DNA of 64,000 bases from Corynebacterium minutissimum (GTDB taxonomy: Bacteria; Actinomycetota; Actinomycetes; Mycobacteriales; Mycobacteriaceae), in assembly GCF_000988205.1 (NCBI RefSeq), contig NZ_LAYQ01000001.1, positions 1-64,000 on the forward strand. The letters run 5' to 3'. Below the pieces are notes generated by a model. It made no database searches. It saw only the letters and a list, made by a program, of their open reading frames with translations, and was not told where the DNA came from. This document shows positions 17,838-26,163 of this stretch, in pieces. Numbering within the stretch: the first letter of the stretch is position 1; every line of letters starts with the position of its first letter. The position numbers were made by a program, and so were the translations under genes.

Positions 17838-18821
17838 TTATTCATGCCCGTTTGGGTGTAGTTGAGCGAGGATCTCCGCCACACTACCCCCGCGAAGTTT
17901 CATTACATCGACGCCGACGAGGCAATAGTCCACGTCTGCGTCGAGCTGGGCACGGCGAGGTTTCAGTAGCGCGTTGAGATAGGGGTAGACCAAAGGCAAG
18001 TTCGGGTGTGCCAGTGTGTAGGCGGTCTCCAGACCGCGGGCATAGCGTCCGGAGAACGCGCGGGTGGATACGGTCTTTCCGCCGCGGCAGATGAGGCTAC
18101 GGTTATGCTCACTCGTCCCGGCTTCCTCGGAGAGCAGGAAGGCGGAACCACAGCTGACTGCTTTTACCCCCGGCCAGGCCAGGGCCGTGGCAACATCCTC
18201 TGCGGTGCGCAAACCACCCGCGGCAATGAGTGGAAGGTCCGTGACCTGGTGGACCGCCGCGACGAGTTCTTTAAGTGGGCGCTGATCCGGTTCCGCACCT
18301 GGGTCCCACACGCCGCGGTGCCCGCCTGCTTCAGGCCCCTGCACGCACACAACATCGACGCCGCGGGCAGCCGCGGCTTGCGCCTCCTCGGGGGTGGTGA
18401 CCGTGGTCCACGACTCTGCCCCAGCGGCATGGATGCGTGCGATCTCTTCCTCGCTAAAGACGCCGAACATCGACCACAGCACCGCTGCCCCACCCTCCAG
18501 CGCGGCCTCGAACTTGTCCTGCCAGCCGAAGTCTAGGGGGACGTCGCCAAGCACGGTGCCTTCCTCCGCGGCGAGGGACTGCGCAGCCGCGAGTTCCGCT
18601 TCGGTCAGCGCGCGCTGCGGGTGAAAGATATTGACCCCAAAGCGCATGCCCGCACACGCAGCGATGGCTTCCCGCGCGGCGTCGACGGAGCAGGTGCCCA
18701 GCCCCAGCGCGCTGAAGGAACCGGCGGCCTCGGCGGCGGCCACCAACTCAGGTGTGGTGGGCCCGCCCGCCATCGGGGCAGGTAGGACAGGGCAAGTGAT
18801 AGTCTCAAGAAGTTGACTCAT
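17838..18821 (-). CDS. Nitronate monooxygenase family protein
   Basis: A 327-residue FMN-binding TIM barrel of the nitronate monooxygenase (2-nitropropane dioxygenase) type, oxidising propionate-3-nitronate or other nitronates. N-terminal CPVLPAPMAGGPT, the central VQGPEAGGHRG loop with the catalytic-region His, and LIAAGGLRTAEDVATAL for phosphate binding are present. It is divergent from the second pth, with 38 bp between starts. This npd/pth pairing is conserved in corynebacteria, but no functional link is known. Confidence 0.9.
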   Translation of the reverse strand: MSQLLETITCPVLPAPMAGGPTTPELVAAAEAAGSFSALGLGTCSVDAAREAIAACAGMRFGVNIFHPQRALTEAELAAAQSLAAEEGTVLGDVPLDFGWQDKFEAALEGGAAVLWSMFGVFSEEEIARIHAAGAESWTTVTTPEEAQAAAARGVDVVCVQGPEAGGHRGVWDPGAEPDQRPLKELVAAVHQVTDLPLIAAGGLRTAEDVATALAWPGVKAVSCGSAFLLSEEAGTSEHNRSLICRGGKTVSTRAFSGRYARGLETAYTLAHPNLPLVYPYLNALLKPRRAQLDADVDYCLVGVDVMKLRGGSVAEILAQLHPNGHE

Positions 18822-18859
18822 GGTTACCCAGCCTAAAGAAAACCATCAAGGGAGTAGTT

Positions 18860-19540
18860 GTGTCTGCCATCCGTGACTTTTTCACCCGCCTCTTTGGCCG
18901 CGCCGACGAAACACCGAATAAGAAAACACAGAAGGCCGCCGCCTCCGGACTTAATCCCTCGGATTTAAGCGCCGAGTGGCTCATCGTGGGTTTGGGTAAT
19001 CCCGGCGCGAAATACGCCGCGACCCGCCACAATGTGGGGTACATGGCCGTGGATGATCTCCTCGCCGAATCTGGTGACATGCTCGAGCCTGTCACCGGAC
19101 ACCAACTCAGCGCGGCGCAGCTCGAGCTCGGGGGCACGAAGGGCGTAGCGCTGCGCTCACACACCTACATGAACCTCTCTGGCGATCCCATCGCCCCGTT
19201 GGCCACGCTGCTGGGCGTTGCGGCAGAGAACATCATCGTCATCCACGATGAGCTCGACCTGCCCGCCGGTAAGGTGCGTATTAAGAAGGGCGGCAACGAA
19301 AACGGCCACAACGGCCTGAAGTCACTGAGCGAGCGCTTGGGCACGCGTGATTACCTGCGGGTGCGCATCGGTATCGGGCGCCCACCCAAGGGTGGTTCCA
19401 TCCCGGACTGGGTGCTCGCGCCTGTCGACGCCAGCGCTGAGCTCGATTCCACCATCGCCACCGCCGCCGAGGCCGCACGTCTCATCGTGGCTGAGGGTCT
19501 CAGCAAGGCCCAGCAGGAAATCCATTCCCGGACGAAATAA
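18860..19540 (+). CDS. pth: Peptidyl-tRNA hydrolase (second, extended copy)
   Basis: A 226-residue Pth paralogue. An extra ~38-residue N-terminal segment (IRDFFTRLFGRADETPNKK) precedes the core. The core has LIVGLGNPGAKYAATRHNVG with the catalytic His, SHTYMNLSGDPIAPL, IVIHDELDLPAG and ENGHNGLKSL, so it appears catalytically competent. The start is GTG 18860, with AAGGGAG upstream. Its sequence is clearly diverged from the copy at 10884 and is not a recent duplication. Confidence 0.93.
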   Translation: MSAIRDFFTRLFGRADETPNKKTQKAAASGLNPSDLSAEWLIVGLGNPGAKYAATRHNVGYMAVDDLLAESGDMLEPVTGHQLSAAQLELGGTKGVALRSHTYMNLSGDPIAPLATLLGVAAENIIVIHDELDLPAGKVRIKKGGNENGHNGLKSLSERLGTRDYLRVRIGIGRPPKGGSIPDWVLAPVDASAELDSTIATAAEAARLIVAEGLSKAQQEIHSRTK

Positions 19541-19581
19541 ACCCCGGCGCGACCACGCTCAACGTCCTACACTGTCCAAGT

Positions 19582-20439
19582 ATGAGCCGCACGAGCCAGA
19601 GCCTGCCATTGAATAACGACCCGAGAACTATCGTCATCACCGGAGCCTCTGACGGCGTGGGCGCGGCCGCTGCCCGTATCCTTCACCAGCGCCGCCCACA
19701 GGATTCGCTCGTGCTCGTGGGCCGCAACCCGGAGAAGACGCAGGCTGTGGCCGAGGAGATCGGCGCCGATTTTCATGTGGCCGATTATGAGTCTTTGGGC
19801 CAGGTGCGCCGGCTCGCCGAGGAGCTGAGCCAATACCCGCAGATCGATGCCTTAGGCAATAATGCCGGCGGCATGTTCGACGGTCCTTTCGCCACCGCCG
19901 ATGGCTTCGAGCGCACGTGGCAGATCAACGTCGTGGCTCCCTTCCTGCTGACCTCCTTGCTGCGCGATACGCTGCGGGCCAGCAACGCCACCGTGGTGCA
20001 GACCGCCTCGTTGGCCAACATGCTGTACTCCTCTTTCGACCCCGGTGACCCGAATACTTTTGAAAAATTCACGGCGGAGCGCGCCTATGGCAACGCCAAG
20101 TTGGGCGATATCCTGCTGACCCGCTACCTCGACTCTCACGGGCTGACCTCCGTGGCCTTCCACCCGGGGATATTGAATACTGGTTTCGGGCATAACTCAA
20201 CGAGTAGGACGAGCAAGCTCTATTCGACCGCTGCGGCTCAATACGTCTTGGGCAAGGCGGACAAAGGCGGGGAGAACTTGGCTTACTTCCTCAGCGGCAC
20301 CCCCGGCATCCATTTCGAATCCGGCGAGTATTACAACCAGAAGCGCAAGCCAGGCCTGCAGCGGCCGATTGCGAAGAAGCTCTCCGTGGCCCGGCGCATC
20401 TTTGATGATCTGGGCCGCCAGCTCAATGTGGAGTGGTAG
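19582..20439 (+). CDS. SDR-family oxidoreductase
   Basis: A 285-residue short-chain dehydrogenase. The dinucleotide site is TGASDGVGAAAARIL (residues ~22-36), NNAGGMFDG follows, and the catalytic region has the Ser in QTASLANMLYS with AYGNAKLGDILL in place of the common YxxxK, giving Y and K with the usual spacing. The C-terminal extension is that of retinol-dehydrogenase-like SDRs. The substrate is unknown. It is 41 bp after pth and 24 bp before prfC, same strand. Confidence 0.85.
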   Translation: MSRTSQSLPLNNDPRTIVITGASDGVGAAAARILHQRRPQDSLVLVGRNPEKTQAVAEEIGADFHVADYESLGQVRRLAEELSQYPQIDALGNNAGGMFDGPFATADGFERTWQINVVAPFLLTSLLRDTLRASNATVVQTASLANMLYSSFDPGDPNTFEKFTAERAYGNAKLGDILLTRYLDSHGLTSVAFHPGILNTGFGHNSTSRTSKLYSTAAAQYVLGKADKGGENLAYFLSGTPGIHFESGEYYNQKRKPGLQRPIAKKLSVARRIFDDLGRQLNVEW

Positions 20440-20463
20440 CACCCAGCGGCTAAACTAGCCCGC

Positions 20464-22095
20464 ATGAGTATTGCCTCCGAAGCTTCCCGCCGCCGCACAT
20501 TCGCCGTCATCGCCCACCCGGATGCTGGTAAGTCCACGCTGACGGAGGCGCTGGCGCTCCACGCGCACGTCATCAACGAGGCCGGCGCGGTGCACGGCAA
20601 GGGCAACCGCAAGTCCACGGTCTCTGACTGGATGGAGATGGAGAAGGAGCGCGGCATTTCCGTGGCCTCCTCGGCCCTGCAGTTCGAGTACGCGCCCGAG
20701 GGTCACGAGGGCGAGCCCTACATGATCAACCTGGTGGACACCCCGGGTCACGCGGACTTCTCGGAAGATACCTACCGCGTGCTCACGGCGGTGGATGCTG
20801 CTGTCATGCTTATCGACGCCGCCAAGGGCCTCGAGCCGCAGACCCTCAAGCTCTTCCGCGTGTGTAAGGCCCGCGGCCTGCCGATCATCACGGTGATCAA
20901 CAAGTGGGACCGCGTGGGACGGGAACCGCTGGAGCTTGTTGATGAAATCGTCAACGAAATCCAGCTACAGCCCACCCCGCTGTACTGGCCGGTCGGTATC
21001 GCCGGTGACTTCCGCGGCTTGGCCCACGTCACCAACGATGGCGAGGTGGACGAGTACATCCACTTCCTGCGCACCGCCGGTGGTTCCACCATCGCCCCGG
21101 AGGAGCACTACTCCCCCGACGAGGCCGCCGCGAAGGAAGAGGACGCCTGGGAAACAGCCGTGGAGGAGGCAGAGCTGCTGGCTGCGGACGGCGCCCTGCA
21201 CGACCAAGAGCTCTTCGAGCAATGCGTGACCTCCCCGCTCATCTTCGCCTCCGCGATGCTGAACTTCGGCGTGCACCAGATTCTGGATACCCTGTGCGCC
21301 ATCGCCCCGGCTCCGCGCTCCCGCGATTCGGATCCGCAGGCCATCGAGGCCGCCACCTCCGCTATCGATGAGGTCCGTGAGGTCACCGATGAGTTCTCAG
21401 GTGTCATCTTCAAGGTGCAGGCGGGCATGGACCGCAAGCACCGCGATAACCTCGCTTTCATGCGCGTGGTCTCCGGTGAATTTGAGCGCGGCATGCAGGT
21501 CAACCACGCCCAATCCGGCCGCAGCTTCTCCACCAAGTACGCCCTGACGGTCTTTGGCCGCACACGTGACACCGTGGACACGGCGTACCCGGGTGACATC
21601 GTCGGCTTGGTCAACGCCGGTTCCTTGGCTCCCGGTGACACGATTTACACCGGCAAGAAGGTGCAGTTCAAGCCCATGCCGCAGTTCGCACCGGAGTCCT
21701 TCCGCATCCTGCGCGCGAAGTCTTTGGGTGATTACAAGGCATTCCGCAAGGGCTTGGACCAGCTGGCTGCGGAGGGCGTGGTCCAGATTCTGCGCAACGA
21801 TACACGTGGCGATGCCGCCCCCGTCATGGCCGCGGTGGGCCCCATGCAGTTCGAGGTCATGCAGGCTCGCATGGAAGTCGAGTACAACGTGGAGACCATC
21901 ACCGAGCCCATCCCCTACTCCGTGGCGCGCCGCACCGACGCCGAATCCGCGCCCGAGTTGGGCCGCCAGCGCGGCGTAGAAATCTTTACCCGCACCGACG
22001 GCGAGCTCATCGCGCTCTTCGGCGATAAGTGGAAGCTGGCCTTCATTGAGAAGGAGCACCCGGAGCTGACCATCGAAACACTCGTGGCGGATTAG
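20464..22095 (+). CDS. prfC: Peptide chain release factor 3
   Basis: A 543-residue translational GTPase that recycles RF1/RF2 after termination. The G1 motif AHPDAGKSTLTEAL (~16-29), the switch region with KSTVSDWMEMEKERGISV, DTPGHADF (G3) and NKWD (G4) are present. RF3-type domains II and III follow, with FGRTRDTVDTAYPGDIVGL. The length is normal. It ends 14 bp before the convergent patatin gene. Confidence 0.96.
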   Translation: MSIASEASRRRTFAVIAHPDAGKSTLTEALALHAHVINEAGAVHGKGNRKSTVSDWMEMEKERGISVASSALQFEYAPEGHEGEPYMINLVDTPGHADFSEDTYRVLTAVDAAVMLIDAAKGLEPQTLKLFRVCKARGLPIITVINKWDRVGREPLELVDEIVNEIQLQPTPLYWPVGIAGDFRGLAHVTNDGEVDEYIHFLRTAGGSTIAPEEHYSPDEAAAKEEDAWETAVEEAELLAADGALHDQELFEQCVTSPLIFASAMLNFGVHQILDTLCAIAPAPRSRDSDPQAIEAATSAIDEVREVTDEFSGVIFKVQAGMDRKHRDNLAFMRVVSGEFERGMQVNHAQSGRSFSTKYALTVFGRTRDTVDTAYPGDIVGLVNAGSLAPGDTIYTGKKVQFKPMPQFAPESFRILRAKSLGDYKAFRKGLDQLAAEGVVQILRNDTRGDAAPVMAAVGPMQFEVMQARMEVEYNVETITEPIPYSVARRTDAESAPELGRQRGVEIFTRTDGELIALFGDKWKLAFIEKEHPELTIETLVAD

Positions 22096-22109
22096 GCACA
22101 GCGTTTCCC

Positions 22110-22979
22110 TTAACTGCTGAGAAATTCCTTCCACGCCGGCCATTCCGCATAGGTCTGCGCGCGCCCAGCTTCATAGTTCGCGCGCAGCTTAGTCACCGAG
22201 CGCTCGGTCGAAGCCACCTGCATATCCTCTGGGAAGAAAAGCTGTGCACGCCCCTCCTTTTCCAGCTCCAGAAGCCGGTCCTTGGAGGCGTTGTACCGGG
22301 GCGGCCGGGCAATCATTGACTCCGCCACGGCAGGGTACTTTCGGAAGATTCGTCGCAGCGCCGCGGGCCGCCCTACCTCAGGCCGCACGTAGCCACGCGG
22401 CTTCGAGCCGAGGAACAAGAACTTTTCAAAGCCGGCCTTCTCTGCCTGCTCGATGAGGATGCCACCGGATTCCCCCATCGCACCATCAACGTACGGCGCG
22501 CCATCGATAACACGCATCGGCATGATCAGCGGCAACGTCGAAGACGCGCGAACGCGCACCATCAGGTCGTCCAGGGTCTTGATGTCTTCGCGACCCCAGT
22601 ACACGCTCTCCCCGGTATCAGCGCGGGCGGCGGAGATACACATCTGCGCCGGATTGGCCTCGAAGGCTTCCCAGTCAAAGGGCATGTCCTGATCGGCGGC
22701 CTTCTCATAGATGAACTCCGCATTGAAGTAGCCGCTACCGCGCAGCAGCGAACCCAGGCCACCGAAGCTGGGGTTCTTGGCAAAATCCACGAAGGATTCT
22801 TCCGAGCGGCTCACGTCGCGGGAGAGGAAGTTCACGGTGTGTGAAGAGCCCGCGGAAACACCTCCAACCCAGCCAAATTCCACCTCCTCCTTTAGGAGCT
22901 TGACGATGCACGCGGCGGTATAGGAATTGCGCATGCCGCCGCCTTCAATGACGAGTGCTGTATCTTTCGCGTCAATCAC
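22110..22979 (-). CDS. Patatin-like phospholipase family protein
   Basis: A 289-residue lipid acyl hydrolase of the RssA/YjjU type. The oxyanion loop GGGMRNSYTA is at residues ~13-22, the nucleophile elbow is GVSAGSS (~40), and the catalytic Asp is in DGAMGESGG. No signal peptide is seen, so it is cytoplasmic or membrane-associated. The start is ATG 22979. It is divergent from the small gene at 23015, with 35 bp between starts. Confidence 0.9.
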   Translation of the reverse strand: MIDAKDTALVIEGGGMRNSYTAACIVKLLKEEVEFGWVGGVSAGSSHTVNFLSRDVSRSEESFVDFAKNPSFGGLGSLLRGSGYFNAEFIYEKAADQDMPFDWEAFEANPAQMCISAARADTGESVYWGREDIKTLDDLMVRVRASSTLPLIMPMRVIDGAPYVDGAMGESGGILIEQAEKAGFEKFLFLGSKPRGYVRPEVGRPAALRRIFRKYPAVAESMIARPPRYNASKDRLLELEKEGRAQLFFPEDMQVASTERSVTKLRANYEAGRAQTYAEWPAWKEFLSS

Positions 22980-23014
22980 AGTGCCCGATGGTACCCCCGC
23001 GCTAGGATCGCGCC

Positions 23015-23413
23015 ATGGGATTGTTTTCTGCGGTTAAGAATGCCGTCGACAAGCTTGGCGGCTCCAGCACTGTCCGTTTGGCCTCCCCGGATCCCCACGC
23101 CGTCGAGGTTTCTTTCGATCATCTTTCCGTGCACACTGCGAGCGGTCTCATCATCCTGGTTACCTCCCCTGCCGGTGCGCAGGTGCTCAGTGAGGTGGCG
23201 CGCTCCGGCGAGCCCGCGCAGTTGCGTGGCCCTCAGACCACGGTGCATCTCTCCCCCACGACTAGAGAACAGCGTCCCGTCCACGACCCCAAGAAGGGAT
23301 GGGCCATCCCGTTGTCGCTTGCAGAAAGAGAGACGCTGTCCCAACTCAACGCGGAGCCCGGCGATTATGAAGTTTCCGAGTCACTCGCTGTGTCCGTCGA
23401 ACCCACCCCCTGA
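23015..23413 (+). CDS. Hypothetical protein
   Basis: 132 residues with no domain I recognise. It starts MGLFSAVKNAVDKLGG and has alternating beta-type segments (residues ~20-75), with a conserved-looking HDPKKGWAIPLSLAERETL near 88-107. No signal peptide or transmembrane helix. Codon usage resembles neighbouring core genes. It ends 16 bp before the gamma-carbonic anhydrase gene, suggesting one transcript. Confidence 0.75.
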   Translation: MGLFSAVKNAVDKLGGSSTVRLASPDPHAVEVSFDHLSVHTASGLIILVTSPAGAQVLSEVARSGEPAQLRGPQTTVHLSPTTREQRPVHDPKKGWAIPLSLAERETLSQLNAEPGDYEVSESLAVSVEPTP

Positions 23414-23429
23414 AGAAAGCTAATCCGCC

Positions 23430-23975
23430 ATGCTCATCCTCCCCTTCCAAGGGCACACTCCCCGCATCCACCGCAGCGCCTGGATTGCGCCGAATGCCAC
23501 CATCATCGGTGACGTCACCATCGGGCCAGATTCTTCCGTGTTCTATGGCAGCGTGCTGCGCGGAGATGTTGGTGCCATCCGCCTTGGCGCCCGCGTCAAT
23601 ATCCAAGACAACTGCGTCATCCACGTCGAAACCACTGCGCCGTGTGTGCTGGAGGATGACGTCACCGTGGGCCACATGGCCATGCTCCACGGCACGCGGG
23701 TGGGCGCGGGCACGCTGGTTGGAATGAAGTCTTCTTTGCTTTCCGGCTCCACCGTGGGCACAGGCTCTCTCATCGCCGCCGGCGCGGTGGTGCTCGAGGG
23801 CCAAAACATTCCCGCCGGCGCCCTAGCCGCCGGGGTGCCCGCCAAGGTGCGCCGTGCGTTGAGCCCTGAGGAATCCGCCGCCTTCATCCCGCACGCCGCG
23901 CGCTACGTCGACATTGCTAAGAATCAGGCGCCGCTTGGCGACGCCCTCCCCCTCGACGAAGTCCTCTACGACTAG
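23430..23975 (+). CDS. Gamma-carbonic anhydrase family protein
   Basis: A 181-residue left-handed beta-helix protein of the CaiE/PaaY/gamma-CA group. Hexapeptide repeats run from APNATIIGDVTIGPDSSVF. The metal-ligand pattern is seen as His in DNCVIHVE and two His in VGHMAMLHG. The C-terminal helix packs the trimer. Family members hydrate CO2 or bind unrelated ligands, so activity is not assured. Confidence 0.88.
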   Translation: MLILPFQGHTPRIHRSAWIAPNATIIGDVTIGPDSSVFYGSVLRGDVGAIRLGARVNIQDNCVIHVETTAPCVLEDDVTVGHMAMLHGTRVGAGTLVGMKSSLLSGSTVGTGSLIAAGAVVLEGQNIPAGALAAGVPAKVRRALSPEESAAFIPHAARYVDIAKNQAPLGDALPLDEVLYD

Positions 23976-23981
23976 CACCGC

Positions 23982-24052
23982 AACTGCCGTTGTTGACAAA
24001 ACTCCCGAGTCCGCCGCAAAAACTGACCAGAACTTTGGCAACTAGGGCAGTT
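23982..24052. repeat. Intergenic palindrome, copy 2 (uninterrupted)
   Basis: Left arm AACTGCCGTTGTTGACAAAA (23982-24001) and right arm TTTGGCAACTAGGGCAGTT (24034-24052) flank a 32-bp loop. It lies between the convergent gamma-carbonic anhydrase and the membrane-protein gene at 24085, and could end transcription from both sides. It is related to copies at 13908/16191, 32926/34546 and 45137. Confidence 0.8.
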
Positions 24053-24084
24053 CACTTTTGAACTCTTGCCCACCAGCCGGCTCG

Positions 24085-24741
24085 TTATAGAAGAGCAACG
24101 AGACCCATCACCACCAGGAAGGCGGCCACTCCGTAGCCGCTCCATAGTGCCACTGCTGCAGAGTTTTCCCGCGCCCACGCGAAGGCGCGACCAGCCCAGG
24201 AGTCTGGCTTCGCCCGCACAAGCGCGATGAAAAGCCCGCACACCGTGGGCAGCGAGAGCGCGAAGGTGGCATAGAAGAAAAGGCCTCCGTATTTAACGGT
24301 GTTGCTGAAATCCCCGGCAGCAAGGTGCATCAGCCCATAGAAAAAGGGTACGGAGGTCAAGGACTGGATAACACCCATGGCATAGCCCACCGCGACAGTC
24401 TTGGCCGAGGGCGTGCGCAGTGGGCCGAGGAGTTTCTGCACCATGTCATTGGGTTCGCCCTTGGAGCGCCAGGCCAGAAGGCCCAGCCCCAGGCCGATGA
24501 CCACTAGACCCCAACCAAGCAGCGGTGATTCCAGCGCGGCGGCCACCTTGTCCTGGATACCGACGAAGACGAACATCACCACAGCAGCGGCGGTGAGCAC
24601 ACCGAACCAGTCACCAACGATGACGAGGGCCGCGATCTTGCGGTAGCTCCCCCGCGGAAGCATGATGCCGATGGCCACCAGGATTCCGATGAGAAGCGCG
24701 TTGACGGAATCGGCGAAGGCATTCAGCACGGCTTCAAGCAT
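24085..24741 (-). CDS. Polytopic membrane protein
   Basis: A 218-residue protein with six predicted helices (starts at ~15, 37, 75, 115, 150 and 195) and short loops. The first loop has PRGSYRKIAALVIVGDW. The overall pattern recalls small LysE/GAP-type permeases, but no diagnostic motif was recognised, so no substrate is given. The gene is convergent with the gamma-carbonic anhydrase and is divergent from the epimerase gene, with a ~195-bp shared upstream region. Confidence 0.75.
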   Translation of the reverse strand: MLEAVLNAFADSVNALLIGILVAIGIMLPRGSYRKIAALVIVGDWFGVLTAAAVVMFVFVGIQDKVAAALESPLLGWGLVVIGLGLGLLAWRSKGEPNDMVQKLLGPLRTPSAKTVAVGYAMGVIQSLTSVPFFYGLMHLAAGDFSNTVKYGGLFFYATFALSLPTVCGLFIALVRAKPDSWAGRAFAWARENSAAVALWSGYGVAAFLVVMGLVALL

Positions 24742-24766
24742 GCGGGCTAGTCTACAGGCTCTTAGA

Positions 24767-24826
24767 GAACATTCATCTACTGTTTACCCCGCGCGCCCCC
24801 GACGCAGGCGAGCAAACAGTATGTTC
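24767..24826. repeat. Inverted repeat upstream of epimerase gene
   Basis: TACTGTTT (24778-24785) pairs with AAACAGTA (24814-24821), extended by GAACAT (24767-24772) pairing with ATGTTC (24821-24826) after a 5-base bulge. It sits in the divergent promoter region between the membrane-protein gene and the SQD1-like gene, and could be an operator or transcript hairpin. Confidence 0.4.
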
Positions 24827-24936
24827 GAAAAAAGTGTGCCACGTAACGCACCCCAAACTTACGCGTGCCAACATAGACTAGACCCCTGCTGGTACAGCAC
24901 GTTTTGACCCCGACCCAAGAAGTGGAGAGACAAAAA

Positions 24937-26157
24937 ATGAAGGTAGCGATTCTCGGCGGAGACGGCTTCTGCGGTTGGCCCGCTTCCCTTTATCTCTCCG
25001 ACCAAGGCCATGATGTCATCATCGTGGATAACCTCTCCCGGCGCGCCATCGATGAGGAGTTGGGCGCGGAATCCTTAACACCCATCGCCTCCATTGAGGA
25101 GCGCCTGGCCGCGTGGACCGAGGTCTCCGGCAAGACCATCGGCTTCCGCAACCTCGACGTGGCCCAGGACTACGACGGCCTGCTGGAGTTCCTGAATACC
25201 GAACGCCCGGATGCGGTGGTGCACTTTGCCGAGCAGCGCGCCGCCCCGTATTCCATGAAGAATTCGCGCACCAAGCGCTACACGGTGGATAACAACATCA
25301 ACGCCACCCACAACCTGCTCGCCGCCATCGTCGAATCTGAGCAAGATATCCACGTCGCACACTTGGGCACCATGGGTGTCTACGGCTACGGCACCGCCGG
25401 CATGAAGATTCCGGAGGGCTACCTGGATGTGCAGGTGGATGCGGGCGAGAATGGCGTCGTCAAGCAGCAGATCCTGTACCCTTCCAACCCGGGCTCGGTC
25501 TACCACATGACCAAGGTGCTGGACCAGCACCTGTTTGCCTACTACGCCAAGAATGATGAGCTGCGCATCACCGACCTGCACCAGGGCATCATCTGGGGCA
25601 CGCACACTGAGCAGACCCAGAAAGATGAGCGTCTGATCAACCGCTTTGATTATGACGGTGATTACGGCACGGTACTCAACCGCTTCCTCATTCAGGCCGG
25701 TATTGGTTATCCGCTGACCGTGCATGGCACCGGTGGACAGACCCGCGCCTTTATTCACATTCGGGACATGGTGCGCTGCATCGAGCTAGCCCTGCAGAAT
25801 CCGCCGGCACGCGGTGAGCGCGTCAAGATCATCAACCAGATGACGGAAACCCACCGTGTGCGTGACCTGGCAGAACTGCTGGCGAAGATCTCTGGTGCGG
25901 AAGTGGCCTACGTGCCGAACCCGCGCAAGGAATCTGCGGAGAATGAACTCCACGTCACCAACGACACGTTCCTCGAACTAGGACTGGAGCCGACCACTTT
26001 GTCGGAAGGGTTGCTCCATGAGGTGGAGGAAGTCGCACGCAAGTACGCCGACCGTGCTGACCGCTCCAAGATTCCAGCCCAGTCGCTGTGGACGCGCCAG
26101 CAGCACGCTGGTGTTCCCGAAGCCTTGGCCAACGGCGCTGACGCTGCGGAGGCTTAA
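24937..26157 (+). CDS. SQD1-like NAD-dependent nucleotide-sugar epimerase
   Basis: A 406-residue extended SDR strongly resembling UDP-sulfoquinovose synthase (SQD1/SqdB). The N-terminus GGDGFCGWP, the VDNLSRRAIDEELG loop, ESLTPIASIEERL, VHFAEQRAAPYSM, and YHMTKVLDQH (catalytic Y-x3-K) follow the SQD1 pattern almost in register, as does GGQTRAFIHIRD. One difference is TMGVYG where SQD1 has TMGEYG, replacing an active-site Glu by Val. ATG 24937 with GGAGAG upstream is chosen, the open frame starting at 24904. It is paired with a glycosyltransferase 7 bp later. The product may be a sulfosugar nucleotide or a related sugar. Confidence 0.85.
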   Translation: MKVAILGGDGFCGWPASLYLSDQGHDVIIVDNLSRRAIDEELGAESLTPIASIEERLAAWTEVSGKTIGFRNLDVAQDYDGLLEFLNTERPDAVVHFAEQRAAPYSMKNSRTKRYTVDNNINATHNLLAAIVESEQDIHVAHLGTMGVYGYGTAGMKIPEGYLDVQVDAGENGVVKQQILYPSNPGSVYHMTKVLDQHLFAYYAKNDELRITDLHQGIIWGTHTEQTQKDERLINRFDYDGDYGTVLNRFLIQAGIGYPLTVHGTGGQTRAFIHIRDMVRCIELALQNPPARGERVKIINQMTETHRVRDLAELLAKISGAEVAYVPNPRKESAENELHVTNDTFLELGLEPTTLSEGLLHEVEEVARKYADRADRSKIPAQSLWTRQQHAGVPEALANGADAAEA

Positions 26158-26163
26158 ACCTTC

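Noticed and set aside
24815..24835. Possible LexA box (TGTTCGAAAA) upstream of the epimerase gene
   Set aside because: Only one half-site fits the corynebacterial consensus and the gene has no link to SOS; the inverted repeat at 24767-24826 explains the symmetry better.
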